A DNA stretch of 64,000 bases from Galdieria sulphuraria. Lineage: Eukaryota; Rhodophyta; Bangiophyceae; Galdieriales; Galdieriaceae. Positions 33,257 through 43,048 of the stretch are shown here, piece after piece. Each line of letters begins with the position of its first letter. The first letter of the stretch is position 1. The DNA is taken from positions 27,854 to 91,853 of the forward strand of contig NW_005178417.1 in assembly GCF_000341285.1 (NCBI RefSeq). Direction: 5' to 3'. Position numbers and translations under genes: made by a program. The notes below the pieces were generated by a model, which did not search any database, was not told the DNA's origin, and saw only the letters and a program-made list of their open reading frames with translations.

Positions 33257-34630
33257 ATGAAGATTCAAATAGACCAATTGACTTCTTCAACTCAAAGCCT
33301 TGAAGACTCGGACTATGTTGGTGCTGTCGTAGTCTTCTTGTGCACAATAACTTTAGTTATTTGGCAACCTGGGGGCATGGGAATTGGCTGGAGTGCTCTA
33401 GGTGGTGCAGCTCTGGCTCTGTTTACGGGAGTTACTGTTCCCAAAAATATTGTTACCATTTTCTCCATCATATGGGACGCAACACTTACCTTTGTATCGT
33501 TGATAGTTATATCTTTATTGTTGGATGAGTGTGGGTTCTTTCACTGGACTGCGATTCTACTAGCAAAAGCAGCTCGTGGGAAGGTCGTAATCCTATTTCC
33601 GTTGTTAATATTGCTAGGAGCTTTTGTATCTGCTTTTTTTGCCAATGACGGCACTGCACTGATACTTACTCCGATAGTTCTTAAAATTCTCAACTCTCTT
33701 AATATGGAATATTCCGAGAGAAGAGCTTTCATAATGTCTGTTGGTTTCATTGCCGATACTTCTAGCCTTCCTTTGATGATATCCAATCTAGTTAATATTG
33801 TTAGTTCAAGTTACTTTTCGCTATCATTTGGTACTTATGCAAAAGTGATGATTTTTGTGGATATTATTTCTGTATTGGCTTCATTAATAGCTCTATGGGT
33901 ATACTTCTTCCGTGACTTGCCAAAATCATATGATGCAGACATTCTCCCTTCGCCTTTAGCAGTAGTTGTTGATAGGGTTGTTTTCTATTTGGTATTCCCC
34001 GTTTTATTCTTGTTATTAATAGCAGACTTTGTTACAACATTGTATGGTGTTCCCGTTGGGGCAATTACTGCATTTGGTGCAGTAATACTATTATTAGCTG
34101 CCCTTAGAGTGTACAACAAATTTCAAGGACGTGTTATTCCAGTCCTAAAAGTATTAAGAAATGCACCATGGCATGTAGTTCTTTTCAGTATTGGAATGTA
34201 TTTAGTGGTTTATGGATTACGAAACGCAGGTGTGACGTATCAGATTTCGCGCTTTCTTTCCATTTTATCATCACATGGAATAATTGTATCCAGTTTAGGG
34301 ACAGGTTTCTTATCTGCAATAGTTTCTGCAATCATGAACAACCTTCCCAGTGTACTCATTGTGGCAATATCCATTCAACAGAGCAATCAAGCCAATGTTC
34401 ATCCTACAAGTTATCGCGGAATGATTTATGCCAACGTTGTAGGATGTGACCTGGGTCCAAAGTTCACACCTATTGGGAGCTTAGCAACTCTTTTATGGCT
34501 GCACGTGTTGGCACAAAATGATTTATATATATCTTGGTGGGACTATTGTCGTGTTGGATTTGTACTGACTATTCCCGTATTGACCGTTACGTTGGTTTCT
34601 CTTGGAGGGTGGTTGTTAGTTATCAAATAA
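33257..34630 (+). CDS. arsB: Arsenite efflux pump ArsB, bacterial type
   Basis: Twelve-segment membrane transporter of the ArsB/NhaD superfamily, exporting As(III) and Sb(III). Single exon, 457 residues, 57 bp after the LIN54-like stop. Nearly every bacterial ArsB signature is present: VIWQPGGMGIGWSALGGAAL near the N-terminus, ISLLLDECGFFHWTAI, FFANDGTALILTPIV, MSVGFIADTSSLPLMISNLV, FSIGMYLVVYGLRNA, AIMNNLPSVL and NVVGCDLGPKFTPIGSLATL. Two ANDG/MNNL half-repeat motifs define the transport core. Galdieria is known to carry ArsB genes gained from bacteria; the lack of introns among intron-rich neighbours agrees with transfer. It has an extra N-terminal 20 residues. Confidence 0.95.
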   Translation: MKIQIDQLTSSTQSLEDSDYVGAVVVFLCTITLVIWQPGGMGIGWSALGGAALALFTGVTVPKNIVTIFSIIWDATLTFVSLIVISLLLDECGFFHWTAILLAKAARGKVVILFPLLILLGAFVSAFFANDGTALILTPIVLKILNSLNMEYSERRAFIMSVGFIADTSSLPLMISNLVNIVSSSYFSLSFGTYAKVMIFVDIISVLASLIALWVYFFRDLPKSYDADILPSPLAVVVDRVVFYLVFPVLFLLLIADFVTTLYGVPVGAITAFGAVILLLAALRVYNKFQGRVIPVLKVLRNAPWHVVLFSIGMYLVVYGLRNAGVTYQISRFLSILSSHGIIVSSLGTGFLSAIVSAIMNNLPSVLIVAISIQQSNQANVHPTSYRGMIYANVVGCDLGPKFTPIGSLATLLWLHVLAQNDLYISWWDYCRVGFVLTIPVLTVTLVSLGGWLLVIK

Positions 34631-34892
34631 CAATAGTTTGGAACGGAGCATTCGAAGTAGCAAGTTTTCTCATATTTCAAATGTATTTGATATTGACTGG
34701 GAGGATCCTGCTTTGTTCGTTGTCTCATTGTTGGAGTGTATTTTTTTACTTGGTACAACTTGAATTTTTCTATACGTGAAAAAATGAAAAAGAACTAGAC
34801 TAGTATTTGTATATTTTTATATACGACAATAAAAAGACGTGATTATGGCTTTTAGTCATTGAAGATTCCTCATAGGATGACTCTTGGACTAG
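34631..34892. other. ArsB downstream region
   Basis: AT-rich 3' region of ArsB with no gene recognised, ending at a homopolymer of ten A then seven T (34893-34909). Confidence 0.4.
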
Positions 34893-35233
34893 AAAAAAAA
34901 AATTTTTTTCGTCCAACTTTTTTGGTTTGGCTGTTTATATTTACTTGCCCAAAACGTAATAGTTGAATGTGTACGAAGGCCAACGTATCTCACAAGCTCT
35001 CTCGAACAGCGTCGTCCCACGTTTCACCACTGCAGTTCGTTTTACGTTGCTCCTTTATCAGGCCTCACGCGATCTCGAACATCTAATGATAAAGTAGATT
35101 TAGCCTTCGCTGAGTCTACTTTACCAGAGCAACAGCCAACGGAGGGCGCGTTCTCCACGAGAGCCAATGAGAATTGAACCTCAGAATCACATCCTCCTCA
35201 TTACGCGTCGCTCCCACTTGGGCCACAGCTACC
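34893..35233 (-). ncRNA. Candidate Pol III-transcribed structured RNA with tRNA-like A and B boxes
   Basis: This stretch is clearly richer in GC than its surroundings and has no coding frame. On the minus strand a box A-like TGGCCCAAGTGG (35214-35225) and a box B-like GGTTCAATTC (35171-35180) are spaced as in tRNA genes. Downstream, two abutting helices can form: 35126-35133 with 35046-35053 (8 bp) and 35115-35125 with 35088-35098 (11 bp, one wobble). A run of ten T on the minus strand (34893-34902) could end transcription. I could not match SRP, RNase P, MRP or U6 RNA signatures. It may instead be a decayed tRNA next to unrelated hairpins. Confidence 0.35.
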
Positions 35234-36356
35234 CGTTACAGCAGCCAGCGAAAGAAGGAGCAGTTTTTCTTTATTTGTAATTATGTAAACCGATGTCTTC
35301 AGAGTCATAACAAGTTATTATCAAACACCTGTGATATGCGCTGAGTACTTCATAGCAATGGATGCTGTGATTACTTTACCATTCCATGTCCAAGGAGTAT
35401 GAGTTCTAGAGTGACTTAAATGCCGTAATTCTTGACGTCAATTCCTGAATCATTTCACGAATTGCCGTATATTGCGCGGCCCAAGGAGACCCTCTTTCGA
35501 GTTGATACACTTTATTTTACTCGCTATGCTTTTCTTTGGTTTCACAATGGAGCATAATGGAAAGATATCTCAATGCCAGAATATAATCTTACTAAAGGTC
35601 ATCACTCCATTGATACTATTCTATGGATAAACGGCTGTGTTATATAACACATTCTTGCGAACGAAATGATTTTCAAAAGAAAGAATGAATTTTTAAAGAA
35701 ACAGATAGCAGAATTTCCTTAGAATTCGAATTGCTTGAAGTAATATTCGTCAAAGACAAGACAACCATTTTATTACAAACAGTCATGTCAAATCACTATA
35801 CTAAAAACTAGTTTGTCTGCCATAGAACGGGTTGATGATCCTTCAGTTTCCCTTAGTATGAATCAAAATGCTTATTGACTGGCTTCATAATGTCAAAACA
35901 TCGCAATGTTGCTTTATTCTTCCATATCAACTCAGCATGGTACTCCTTCTTCAAGGGACGAAATTATCTTAGACACAAGGACGAATAATATCTTCATTCA
36001 ATATCTACGAAAGTCTAAGAGAATAACATGAACAATTCAAAGGTCGACCACTGTTCAAACAGTTTACTTTATCTTGGAGTTGAACACCAAACTAGTTCAA
36101 CATATATTCCTCTCAAAAGAGAAAAGATGCTGTATCTCTTCATAAATAGAGTAGCCTTTGCTTCGTTACTAAAAGACTTTCATCGTGTCAAAGTCATTTA
36201 TTGAGGGTTGAAATGAATTCCTAGCTACCACATATCTTCTAAAGAACAAAAATTTTTGGTTCAACGGACATCCCATCGAATTGTCATGAATTGCTAATTG
36301 TTGGTGGCTTAAACGGCATTGAGCACCAGTTTAAAGTCATTGCTCCTTTGCCGTTT
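35234..36356. other. Long intergenic region upstream of the SWI/SNF gene
   Basis: About 1.1 kb without a recognisable gene. It should hold the promoter and 5' UTR of the SWI/SNF ATPase gene; a short upstream exon for that gene cannot be excluded. No repeat or RNA was identified. Confidence 0.4.
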
Positions 36357-39300
36357 ATGAGTGGTGAAAAAACGAAAGAAAAGCTGTCAATCCAACAAGT
36401 TGATGGGAATATTTTATTAAGGAAGGAGGACTTTCTTGATGAAGACATATTATTTGACTCACGCGGAAACTTTGAGCTACCCTCTTTCGACGCACTAGAT
36501 GAACAGCTGGAAACTTTTTTCAACTCAGGGACCCTTAATAAGACCAAGAAAGAGTTGAACAGACAAAATTATGAAGAAAAGGAGCTTTCTTTGGAACTTG
36601 AAGTGGACCGCAACCATTCCAGTGCAAGTCATTTTGAGAATTCTTCCGGTGAATTTTATGCTTGGAAAACAAATTCTGCAGTAGAAAATACCAATGATAA
36701 AGGGGACCTTACAAAGCCGCAAAAAGTTTTCTCTAATACGAAGAGTACCGTATCGAAGTCTTGCGTAGTTGAGAAAAATGCCCCACCTTTAGAGGCACAG
36801 TCACACGTGACGCTTGACAGTGACACCAGCAGAAAAAAGACCATACCGTTGAATCATAGAAATGAGATGTCAGATTATGGTTATTATTCGAAAAACTCCG
36901 ACCCAACTGGGAACTCTGTGTTTTTGGAAAACAGACCCAAGACGGATGAAAGGAATGAGCTTTACTATTCAGACTTGTATCACCCCAAACGGAAACGTGA
37001 GTTTATTGGTGAGAAACTATCGTCACACTCTGGTATATCCAAAGAAACCTCAAATTTACGAACCAGTCAGACAATGAAACTCGAGAGGAACTCAAGCTTA
37101 TCAGATGGGACTACTATGCATAGCAATTTGAACAACTTGAAGAGACAAAAATGGATATTGCCTCAGGATTTTGAAACTTCTTCTTTGCAACAACCGGATA
37201 GGAAGTTAGTAGAAGCGCAAAAAGACCTTTTTCGTCAAGAATTCAGTTCGATGCCTCTTAAAGTATCTCTTCAAGGAAGCACCTCAAACGTTGATGTGAA
37301 AGCAGAAAATTCTCTACCGTTACAAATTGTAGACTCCGTAATGCCTGTAGGTCATTTGTCTCAAACTTCCAAGTGCAATGATGTAAATAAGAATGATGTT
37401 AAATATCTCAACGAAAGTATGCAGAGACAAATTGACGATACGAAGAGGCATTCAGTTAATAGGAGTTCGATTTTAACCTCCAGACTTCATCGTTTCCCTT
37501 TGAAGCCCAAGATATTGTTTGGAGTTATCGAATTGTTGAAGTGCCAAAGAAAAAGGAATTTACCTTCCGAAGAGACGAAGTATTTCATCTTAATGAAACT
37601 TCTCAAAGCTCATACTGTTCCATACCCTAATAGTATTTTGACCTTTAGACATCTCTTTGCGCTCCGTGTACAGTATCGAATATTTTACGAAATGAAGAGA
37701 GGTGGAAGACTTCCAGAAGATACTCTAAATGCTTCACGTGCGTTGACAATTGGTAGCGGTTCCATTCCGCAAGTTGAGAAGATGAACAACAAGAGCAAGC
37801 CTCCAGAAAGGAATTTTACGAGACAGCAAGTTTTTGTTCAGTCTCTGCCTTTTCCTGCTGAAAAGCTTTCTTCTGATCTCAATATAACGCCGCTCGATAG
37901 CTCCTTTTTGAGAAAAGAAGCGGATAGATTGGTAACGACTCTCTCCAGAAGATTCGCCAACAAGTTAGCGACGGAAATTTCCAGTTTCAAGTGTAACGAA
38001 GATGCTTCTGTGGAAGATTCCAAGCGTTGGGGTGCACAAAAAAGGACTTTGCGCATACAATATTCAAAGGCAAATCTCGTTGTCTTACAACGAAAACTAC
38101 GTCGACGAGTTTTAGAAGAGAGGAGAATGGCTGAGGAACAAGGCAAGTTAGGTTCCAAATCTAGACTTCGATCATTTCGTGCTCTTATGAAGGAAGCTGA
38201 GAAGATGGAACGCTTTATGTTGAAAGAAATGGAAGCTCAGGAACGAGAGAAACGGAAGAATTTTGTGTCTTTCCTTTCATCTCTAATGAGTCATATAAAC
38301 AATTTTCGACAGTATCATAAAGAATATGTTCATCGGTTGAGGAGATCAGTTGCTCGCTCAGTTTTGCGTTATCATGAAGACAAGGCTCGTGCAGTTGAAA
38401 GGGCTGAGAAGGAAGCCGAACGTCGTCGAATCATTGCCTTGAAAGAAAACGATGAAGAAGGCTATGTAAACCTCCTTCGTCAGACAAAGAACGAAAGGTT
38501 ACTGCAGGTTCTTAATCAGACAGATGAATATTTAAGGCACTTGGGCGCAGTAGTTAAGCAGCAAAGGGATGGAACTTTGAATGATGGTCAGCATTATCTT
38601 GAGAAGGAAGAAACAAACAAAACAGACGTCCTTAGTAGAGAAAACTGTCAAACATATTATGAAATTGCTCATGCCATTAAAGAGCCAATAACTGAGTTAC
38701 CTACTATTCTTCAAGGAGGTACTTTGAAGCAATACCAAATTCAAGGGCTTCAATGGCTGGTTTCATTATATGTCAATCATCTGAATGGCATTTTAGCAGA
38801 TGAAATGGGATTGGGAAAGACTATTCAAGCTATTGCACTATTGGCATATTTGGTTGAGAAAAAGAACAATAGTGGTCCGTTCCTTATAGTTGTTCCACTT
38901 TCGACGCTAAGTAATTGGGAACTGGAATTCGAGAAATGGGCTCCTTCTCTTCATGTCGTTGTATTCAAAGGTGACCGCAAACAGAGAAAGTCACTCTATG
39001 ACACTGTTATACAACCACTAAACTTTAATGTTTGTTTAACAACATTTGAGTTTGTATCAAGGGGAAAGAACTTGCTTGGAAAGGTAGAATGGAATTATTT
39101 GATTGTTGATGAAGGTCATCGAATGAAAAACCATGAGAGTAGAATAACGGCAATCTTGAGTCAACAGTTTAAGAGTCGTAGTAGACTTTTGATGACAGGA
39201 ACTCCCTTACAGAACTCGTTGTCAGAGTTGTGGTCGTTACTGAACTTTGTTCTGCCAAATATTTTTTCGAGCAGTGAAACTTTTGAAAGTTGGTTTGCTG

Positions 39301-40865
39301 CTCCATTTGCTTCTATACCTGGAGAAAAGGCAGACTTATCGGAGGAAGAAACGTTGCTTATTATTCGACGGCTTCATCAAGTTCTTCGACCCTTTTTGTT
39401 GAGACGTCTCAAGAGTGATGTTCTTCGTATGGGTGATCAGCTGCCAACTAAGCAGGAACATGTCATCCTTTGTGAGATTTCCGCTTGGCAGAAAATGGTT
39501 TATCGTCGGATACTTAGGGGACAAAAGGTTGTATTTACTGGCCTTTCAGGAAGAAGAAGACATGATTTTTTATCAAACCCTGCAATGCAGTTGCGGAAAA
39601 TGGCTAATCATCCATATCTCTTTTACGAAGATTATTCGGAGGAGTTGATGTTAGGAAATAGAGATTCGGAGGAGCTTTTCAGGGCTTCAGGAAAGTTTTA
39701 TATGTTTGACATGTTATTACAAAAATTTCTTCGAACAGGACATCGCGTGTTGGTTTTTAATCAAATGACAAGAGTGATTGACTTACAAGAGCGACTTTTA
39801 CGTTTCAGAGGCATAAACTTTCTAAGACTTGATGGTTCAACAAAGTCTGAAATGCGTCGTAATATTGTTGAAGAGTTTAATCGTAGTGATACTATTTACC
39901 ATGTATTACTGCTTACCACTCGAGCAGGTGGTTTAGGTGTTAATTTACAGAGCGCAGATACTGTGATTATTTTTGATTCAGATTGGAATCCTCAAATGGA
40001 CTTGCAAGCACAGGACCGTGCACATCGCATTGGTCAAGATAAGGAAGTTCTTGTTTTACGAATTGTTGCTGCGAATACTATCGAAGAACGTATACTTGAG
40101 CGGGCTTCATATAAGAAGGATATGGAACAGAAAGTCATTCGAGCTGGAATGTTCAATGAAACCTCCAAGGATTCTGATCGTCAAGCATTATTGCGAGAGC
40201 TTTTGAAAGATGATGAAGAACGATCTAGTGAAGGACATGAAAGTCGAGTTCCGGATCTGGAGACCATTAATGCTATGATTTCGAGGTCGGACAATGAAAT
40301 GGAAATATTTCAACAAGTTGATGAAGAGAGACAAATCGAATTGAATAGTCGATCTCCTTTGATGGAACCGAATGAAATTCCTTCATGGGTGATTGGAGAC
40401 GTGAATGAAGAGGACGACGAAGACTTGGGCGAATGGAGTCTTTCAAAGTCCGACTATTTGCCAAAGGAATCTGAGTCTTCATATAGTTTTCATTCCGTTT
40501 CTAGTGACGATGAGATTTCCTATCAAGCAAGTGAATGGGAAGTTCATTCAGCACATAGAAGCAAGCGAGATTCATATGAATTTCATCAAGTCTCTTCAGA
40601 ATGGTGTGAAAGCAATGCAAAGTTGAGGAATGCACAATCCGACAATGTTTCTGGTACCACGTGTTTATTGGAACCTGATGAAACCTGTAATGAAAATGTT
40701 GTAGGAAGAGATGATAGAGAGTCTGACTATAGTGATAGTTATCAAAAATCGATTTCAGAGAGAGCCTCGATAAGCATAGAAGGTTTAAATGGAAGTCTTT
40801 GTTTTACAGATGATGAAACTTATTCAGGCTGGTTTGAGGAAGCAGAACTTGGACAAGAGACATAA
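36357..40865 (+). CDS. SWI/SNF-family chromatin-remodelling ATPase (SNF2/BRM/STH1 group)
   Basis: ATP-driven nucleosome remodeller. Single exon; the first in-frame ATG gives 1502 residues. The N-terminal 450 residues are low-complexity. An HSA-type charged helix block lies at about 590-690 (KEYVHRLRRSVARSVLRYHE). The DEXH half starts near 785: YQIQGLQWLVSLYVNHLNGI, LADEMGLGKTIQ (about 813-824), VDEGHRMKN (about 916) and LLMTGTPLQNSLSELWSLLN. The helicase C half at about 1110-1250 includes LVFNQMTRVIDLQERLL, LLTTRAGGLGVNLQ and AQDRAHRIGQ. Post-ATPase residues contain an SnAC-like segment. No bromodomain follows; the tail is acidic and Ser-rich. HSA plus this ATPase type places it with SNF2/BRM rather than ISWI, CHD or INO80. 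Confidence 0.93.
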   Translation: MSGEKTKEKLSIQQVDGNILLRKEDFLDEDILFDSRGNFELPSFDALDEQLETFFNSGTLNKTKKELNRQNYEEKELSLELEVDRNHSSASHFENSSGEFYAWKTNSAVENTNDKGDLTKPQKVFSNTKSTVSKSCVVEKNAPPLEAQSHVTLDSDTSRKKTIPLNHRNEMSDYGYYSKNSDPTGNSVFLENRPKTDERNELYYSDLYHPKRKREFIGEKLSSHSGISKETSNLRTSQTMKLERNSSLSDGTTMHSNLNNLKRQKWILPQDFETSSLQQPDRKLVEAQKDLFRQEFSSMPLKVSLQGSTSNVDVKAENSLPLQIVDSVMPVGHLSQTSKCNDVNKNDVKYLNESMQRQIDDTKRHSVNRSSILTSRLHRFPLKPKILFGVIELLKCQRKRNLPSEETKYFILMKLLKAHTVPYPNSILTFRHLFALRVQYRIFYEMKRGGRLPEDTLNASRALTIGSGSIPQVEKMNNKSKPPERNFTRQQVFVQSLPFPAEKLSSDLNITPLDSSFLRKEADRLVTTLSRRFANKLATEISSFKCNEDASVEDSKRWGAQKRTLRIQYSKANLVVLQRKLRRRVLEERRMAEEQGKLGSKSRLRSFRALMKEAEKMERFMLKEMEAQEREKRKNFVSFLSSLMSHINNFRQYHKEYVHRLRRSVARSVLRYHEDKARAVERAEKEAERRRIIALKENDEEGYVNLLRQTKNERLLQVLNQTDEYLRHLGAVVKQQRDGTLNDGQHYLEKEETNKTDVLSRENCQTYYEIAHAIKEPITELPTILQGGTLKQYQIQGLQWLVSLYVNHLNGILADEMGLGKTIQAIALLAYLVEKKNNSGPFLIVVPLSTLSNWELEFEKWAPSLHVVVFKGDRKQRKSLYDTVIQPLNFNVCLTTFEFVSRGKNLLGKVEWNYLIVDEGHRMKNHESRITAILSQQFKSRSRLLMTGTPLQNSLSELWSLLNFVLPNIFSSSETFESWFAAPFASIPGEKADLSEEETLLIIRRLHQVLRPFLLRRLKSDVLRMGDQLPTKQEHVILCEISAWQKMVYRRILRGQKVVFTGLSGRRRHDFLSNPAMQLRKMANHPYLFYEDYSEELMLGNRDSEELFRASGKFYMFDMLLQKFLRTGHRVLVFNQMTRVIDLQERLLRFRGINFLRLDGSTKSEMRRNIVEEFNRSDTIYHVLLLTTRAGGLGVNLQSADTVIIFDSDWNPQMDLQAQDRAHRIGQDKEVLVLRIVAANTIEERILERASYKKDMEQKVIRAGMFNETSKDSDRQALLRELLKDDEERSSEGHESRVPDLETINAMISRSDNEMEIFQQVDEERQIELNSRSPLMEPNEIPSWVIGDVNEEDDEDLGEWSLSKSDYLPKESESSYSFHSVSSDDEISYQASEWEVHSAHRSKRDSYEFHQVSSEWCESNAKLRNAQSDNVSGTTCLLEPDETCNENVVGRDDRESDYSDSYQKSISERASISIEGLNGSLCFTDDETYSGWFEEAELGQET

Positions 40866-41041
40866 AACGAAGAGAATTATTTATTTTGTTTTGGAGCTTT
40901 GTGTTAAACAAGAGTTGTTAACTCGGTGTGAAATACTTTTATGTATTTTTTTTGGGAAAACATGAACCAAATGCCATTGTGAATGGATAGAAAAGCAACG
41001 TAGTTTCAGATAGAAAGAAACAGCTCTAATGATTGGAGTTT

Positions 41042-42300
41042 TTATCGAGAAGACATAAAGTCCTTTATTGTATCTTCAAGAAGAGGATTTACAACTTCAG
41101 GTGCTTCATCGTGAGGACAATGACCCACTTTAGGAAGTGTGATAAATCGTCTGACACACGGAAATTGTTTCAGATTCCTAACAAACGAATGCTTGAGAAC
41201 ATAATTCTTTAACAGTATTGGTTTCAAACTTACATTCCCAAAGTCACTGGCTCCCAAGGATCGTTCTCACCCCAAAGAATAGCCACTGGCAATCTTAACT
41301 TATCTAGAAGCTACAAGTTTTTTAGTAAAAGGAATAGCTCAGACACGGAAATCATACTTCCTCAGGAGTGGCTCCTTCACTGTAGTTGGTAAACTATGTG
41401 TTCGTTTGAGCAAACAACAACTTTATACAAAAACAGAGAATACCTCAACAAAAACTTCCTGAGCACCTGGCTCCTTGGAAGGTTTCCACAACATTTTCAC
41501 CAACGACTCACTTACTCTGCTTTTGTCGTAGTAAGCTTGCTCCAATATTCTACGAATAACTGTTTCTCTGGTCAAGAGTTTAAAAAATACTGTACTAACA
41601 GGTTGGAAGCGTAGAAGAGCTGCAATACAAGTTGCAAACAAAGCTTTCAGTCCTCTACGCTTCTTTTTAGAAAGTAAACGAAGAGATGGATTCAACGCAA
41701 CGAGTCCAATATAGTTTTCCGGAGATTCTACAGCAGCTTGCATTGCTACAATACAACCGATAGAGTTGGCGATAAGAATAACAGGTTTCTGAACAACTTC
41801 CTTTACAAAAGCGTTTACCTGTGCTGCCCATTCTTCAAAGGTATAGGCAACAGAAGTACGAACTGGACTTGGTTTGTCACTTGCGCCAAAACCTAACAGG
41901 TCTACTGCATAGACAGACCCGAATACTTTGCTTAAATAAGGAATATTGTGTTTCCAGTGTCCACAGGTTGCGCCAAAACCATGAACACATACAATAGCTA
42001 ACTTGTCACTAGTCTCAGAGTTTTGAGAACTAAATATATAACTAGTACGAAAACCTTTATACTGGAAATATTTCAAAGCCAAGTCGCTCTCCAACAAAGT
42101 CTTGTCGACTTGGGATGAATCTGCTTGTATCGACTGTCTTACGCTAAGTTGAACAAAAGAAACAACAAAGAACACTATCCCACCAGATAAATCCTCTTCA
42201 ACGATTTTATATTTCTTGTAAACTTTCTATTGACGGAGAAACTCCTGAACCAGTTTCTTCGCAAAACACAATCACAGCTAGTCAAGAAGGCGCAATTCAT
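41042..42300 (-). CDS. Alpha/beta hydrolase, plastid-type (pheophytinase/dephytylase-like)
   Basis: Serine hydrolase of unknown substrate. Five exons keep frame for 351 residues: 42184-42300, 41444-42133, 41358-41393, 41234-41310 and 41042-41177. The first exon supplies the only usable ATG and a basic, Ser-rich start (FLTSCDCVLRRNWFRSFSVN) resembling a transit peptide. Core motifs are VHGFGATCGHWKHNIPYL (oxyanion HG), YAVDLLGFGASDKP, the nucleophile elbow ANSIGC, the acid WGENDPWEP and the His in PKVGHCPHDEAP. This layout is shared with plant chlorophyll-related hydrolases (PPH, CLD1) and many cyanobacterial relatives, so a pigment or lipid role in the plastid is a guess. It starts 58 bp from the divergent BUD31 gene. 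Confidence 0.85.
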
Positions 42301-42358
42301 TCTTAGAAACTTTATGATTTTGGATTTGGAGATTTGTTGTTAGAGGAATATTCACTCC

Positions 42359-43039
42359 ATGTCGTGGCGGCACAGAATACGACAGAAAAAGTTACCAAAA
42401 GGTTTTGAGTTGATAGAAACGCAACTAGAAAAGTTCGAAGACGAAATGCGTGAAATTATGAATGATACTATGGAGGACAAGATGAGAAACGAACTCACGT
42501 GGAAGGTTCATAAACTTCACTGGAAGAAGAACCGTTTTATCTTTAATTTATACTATAAAGAGAAAGCTATATCAAAGGAGCTTTTTGACTTTCTTGTGAA
42601 GGAGAAAGTGGTTGACGCCAATTTGATCTCCAAGTGGCGAAAGCCTGGATATGAGAATTTATGTTCGCTTGCGGTCATTTCCAAAACCAACACCAATTTT
42701 AGAACCGCTGGAGTTTGTAGAGTACCTTTAAAGGACAGACATGGACAAATAACGCCGAATGTTCTTACAGGTTGCATTTCTTGTGCTTCAGGAGACGGTG
42801 GACCCATCTGGTGGGACGATCCTATTCCAGATAATCTTTTAAGGAAGCTTAGAGAGTTAGGTCAGTTACCACCTGAAGAAGGCACAGTTGATGAAGCCGA
42901 GGAAAAGCAGAGCGATGAAGAAAAGGCTGAAACAGAAGAGGGGCAGTTGACAGATAAGACTTTTGAAGAAGAAAAAGGCGAAACACGAGAAGAGACAACT
43001 CAAGATAGTGAAAGAACGAAGAGAAGAAAGAAGGAGTAA
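42359..43039 (+). CDS. BUD31: BUD31/G10 spliceosome protein with altered zinc-binding cysteines
   Basis: Component of the activated spliceosome (NTC-related). Single exon, 226 residues against 144 to 157 in most eukaryotes. The G10 fold is clear: LPKGFELIETQLEKFEDEMR, WKVHKLHWKKNRFIFNLYYK, KAISKELFDFLVKE, LISKWRKPGYENLC and TNFRTAGVCRVP. Human BUD31 has a dense set of cysteines after this point (for example CCLRC, CICRVP, CTHCGCRGC) that bind three zinc ions; here several are replaced (NLCSLAV, AGVCRVP, TGCISCASG). An acidic Glu/Lys/Thr-rich tail of about 70 residues is extra. Its stop lies 9 bp from that of the convergent SKA1-like gene. Confidence 0.9.
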   Translation: MSWRHRIRQKKLPKGFELIETQLEKFEDEMREIMNDTMEDKMRNELTWKVHKLHWKKNRFIFNLYYKEKAISKELFDFLVKEKVVDANLISKWRKPGYENLCSLAVISKTNTNFRTAGVCRVPLKDRHGQITPNVLTGCISCASGDGGPIWWDDPIPDNLLRKLRELGQLPPEEGTVDEAEEKQSDEEKAETEEGQLTDKTFEEEKGETREETTQDSERTKRRKKE

Positions 43040-43048
43040 ACTACTTTT

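Noticed and set aside
35420-35520. Resemblance to rRNA or U snRNA (phrases such as GGAATTGACG on the minus strand)
   Set aside because: Similarity breaks after about ten bases and no conserved stem or loop follows.
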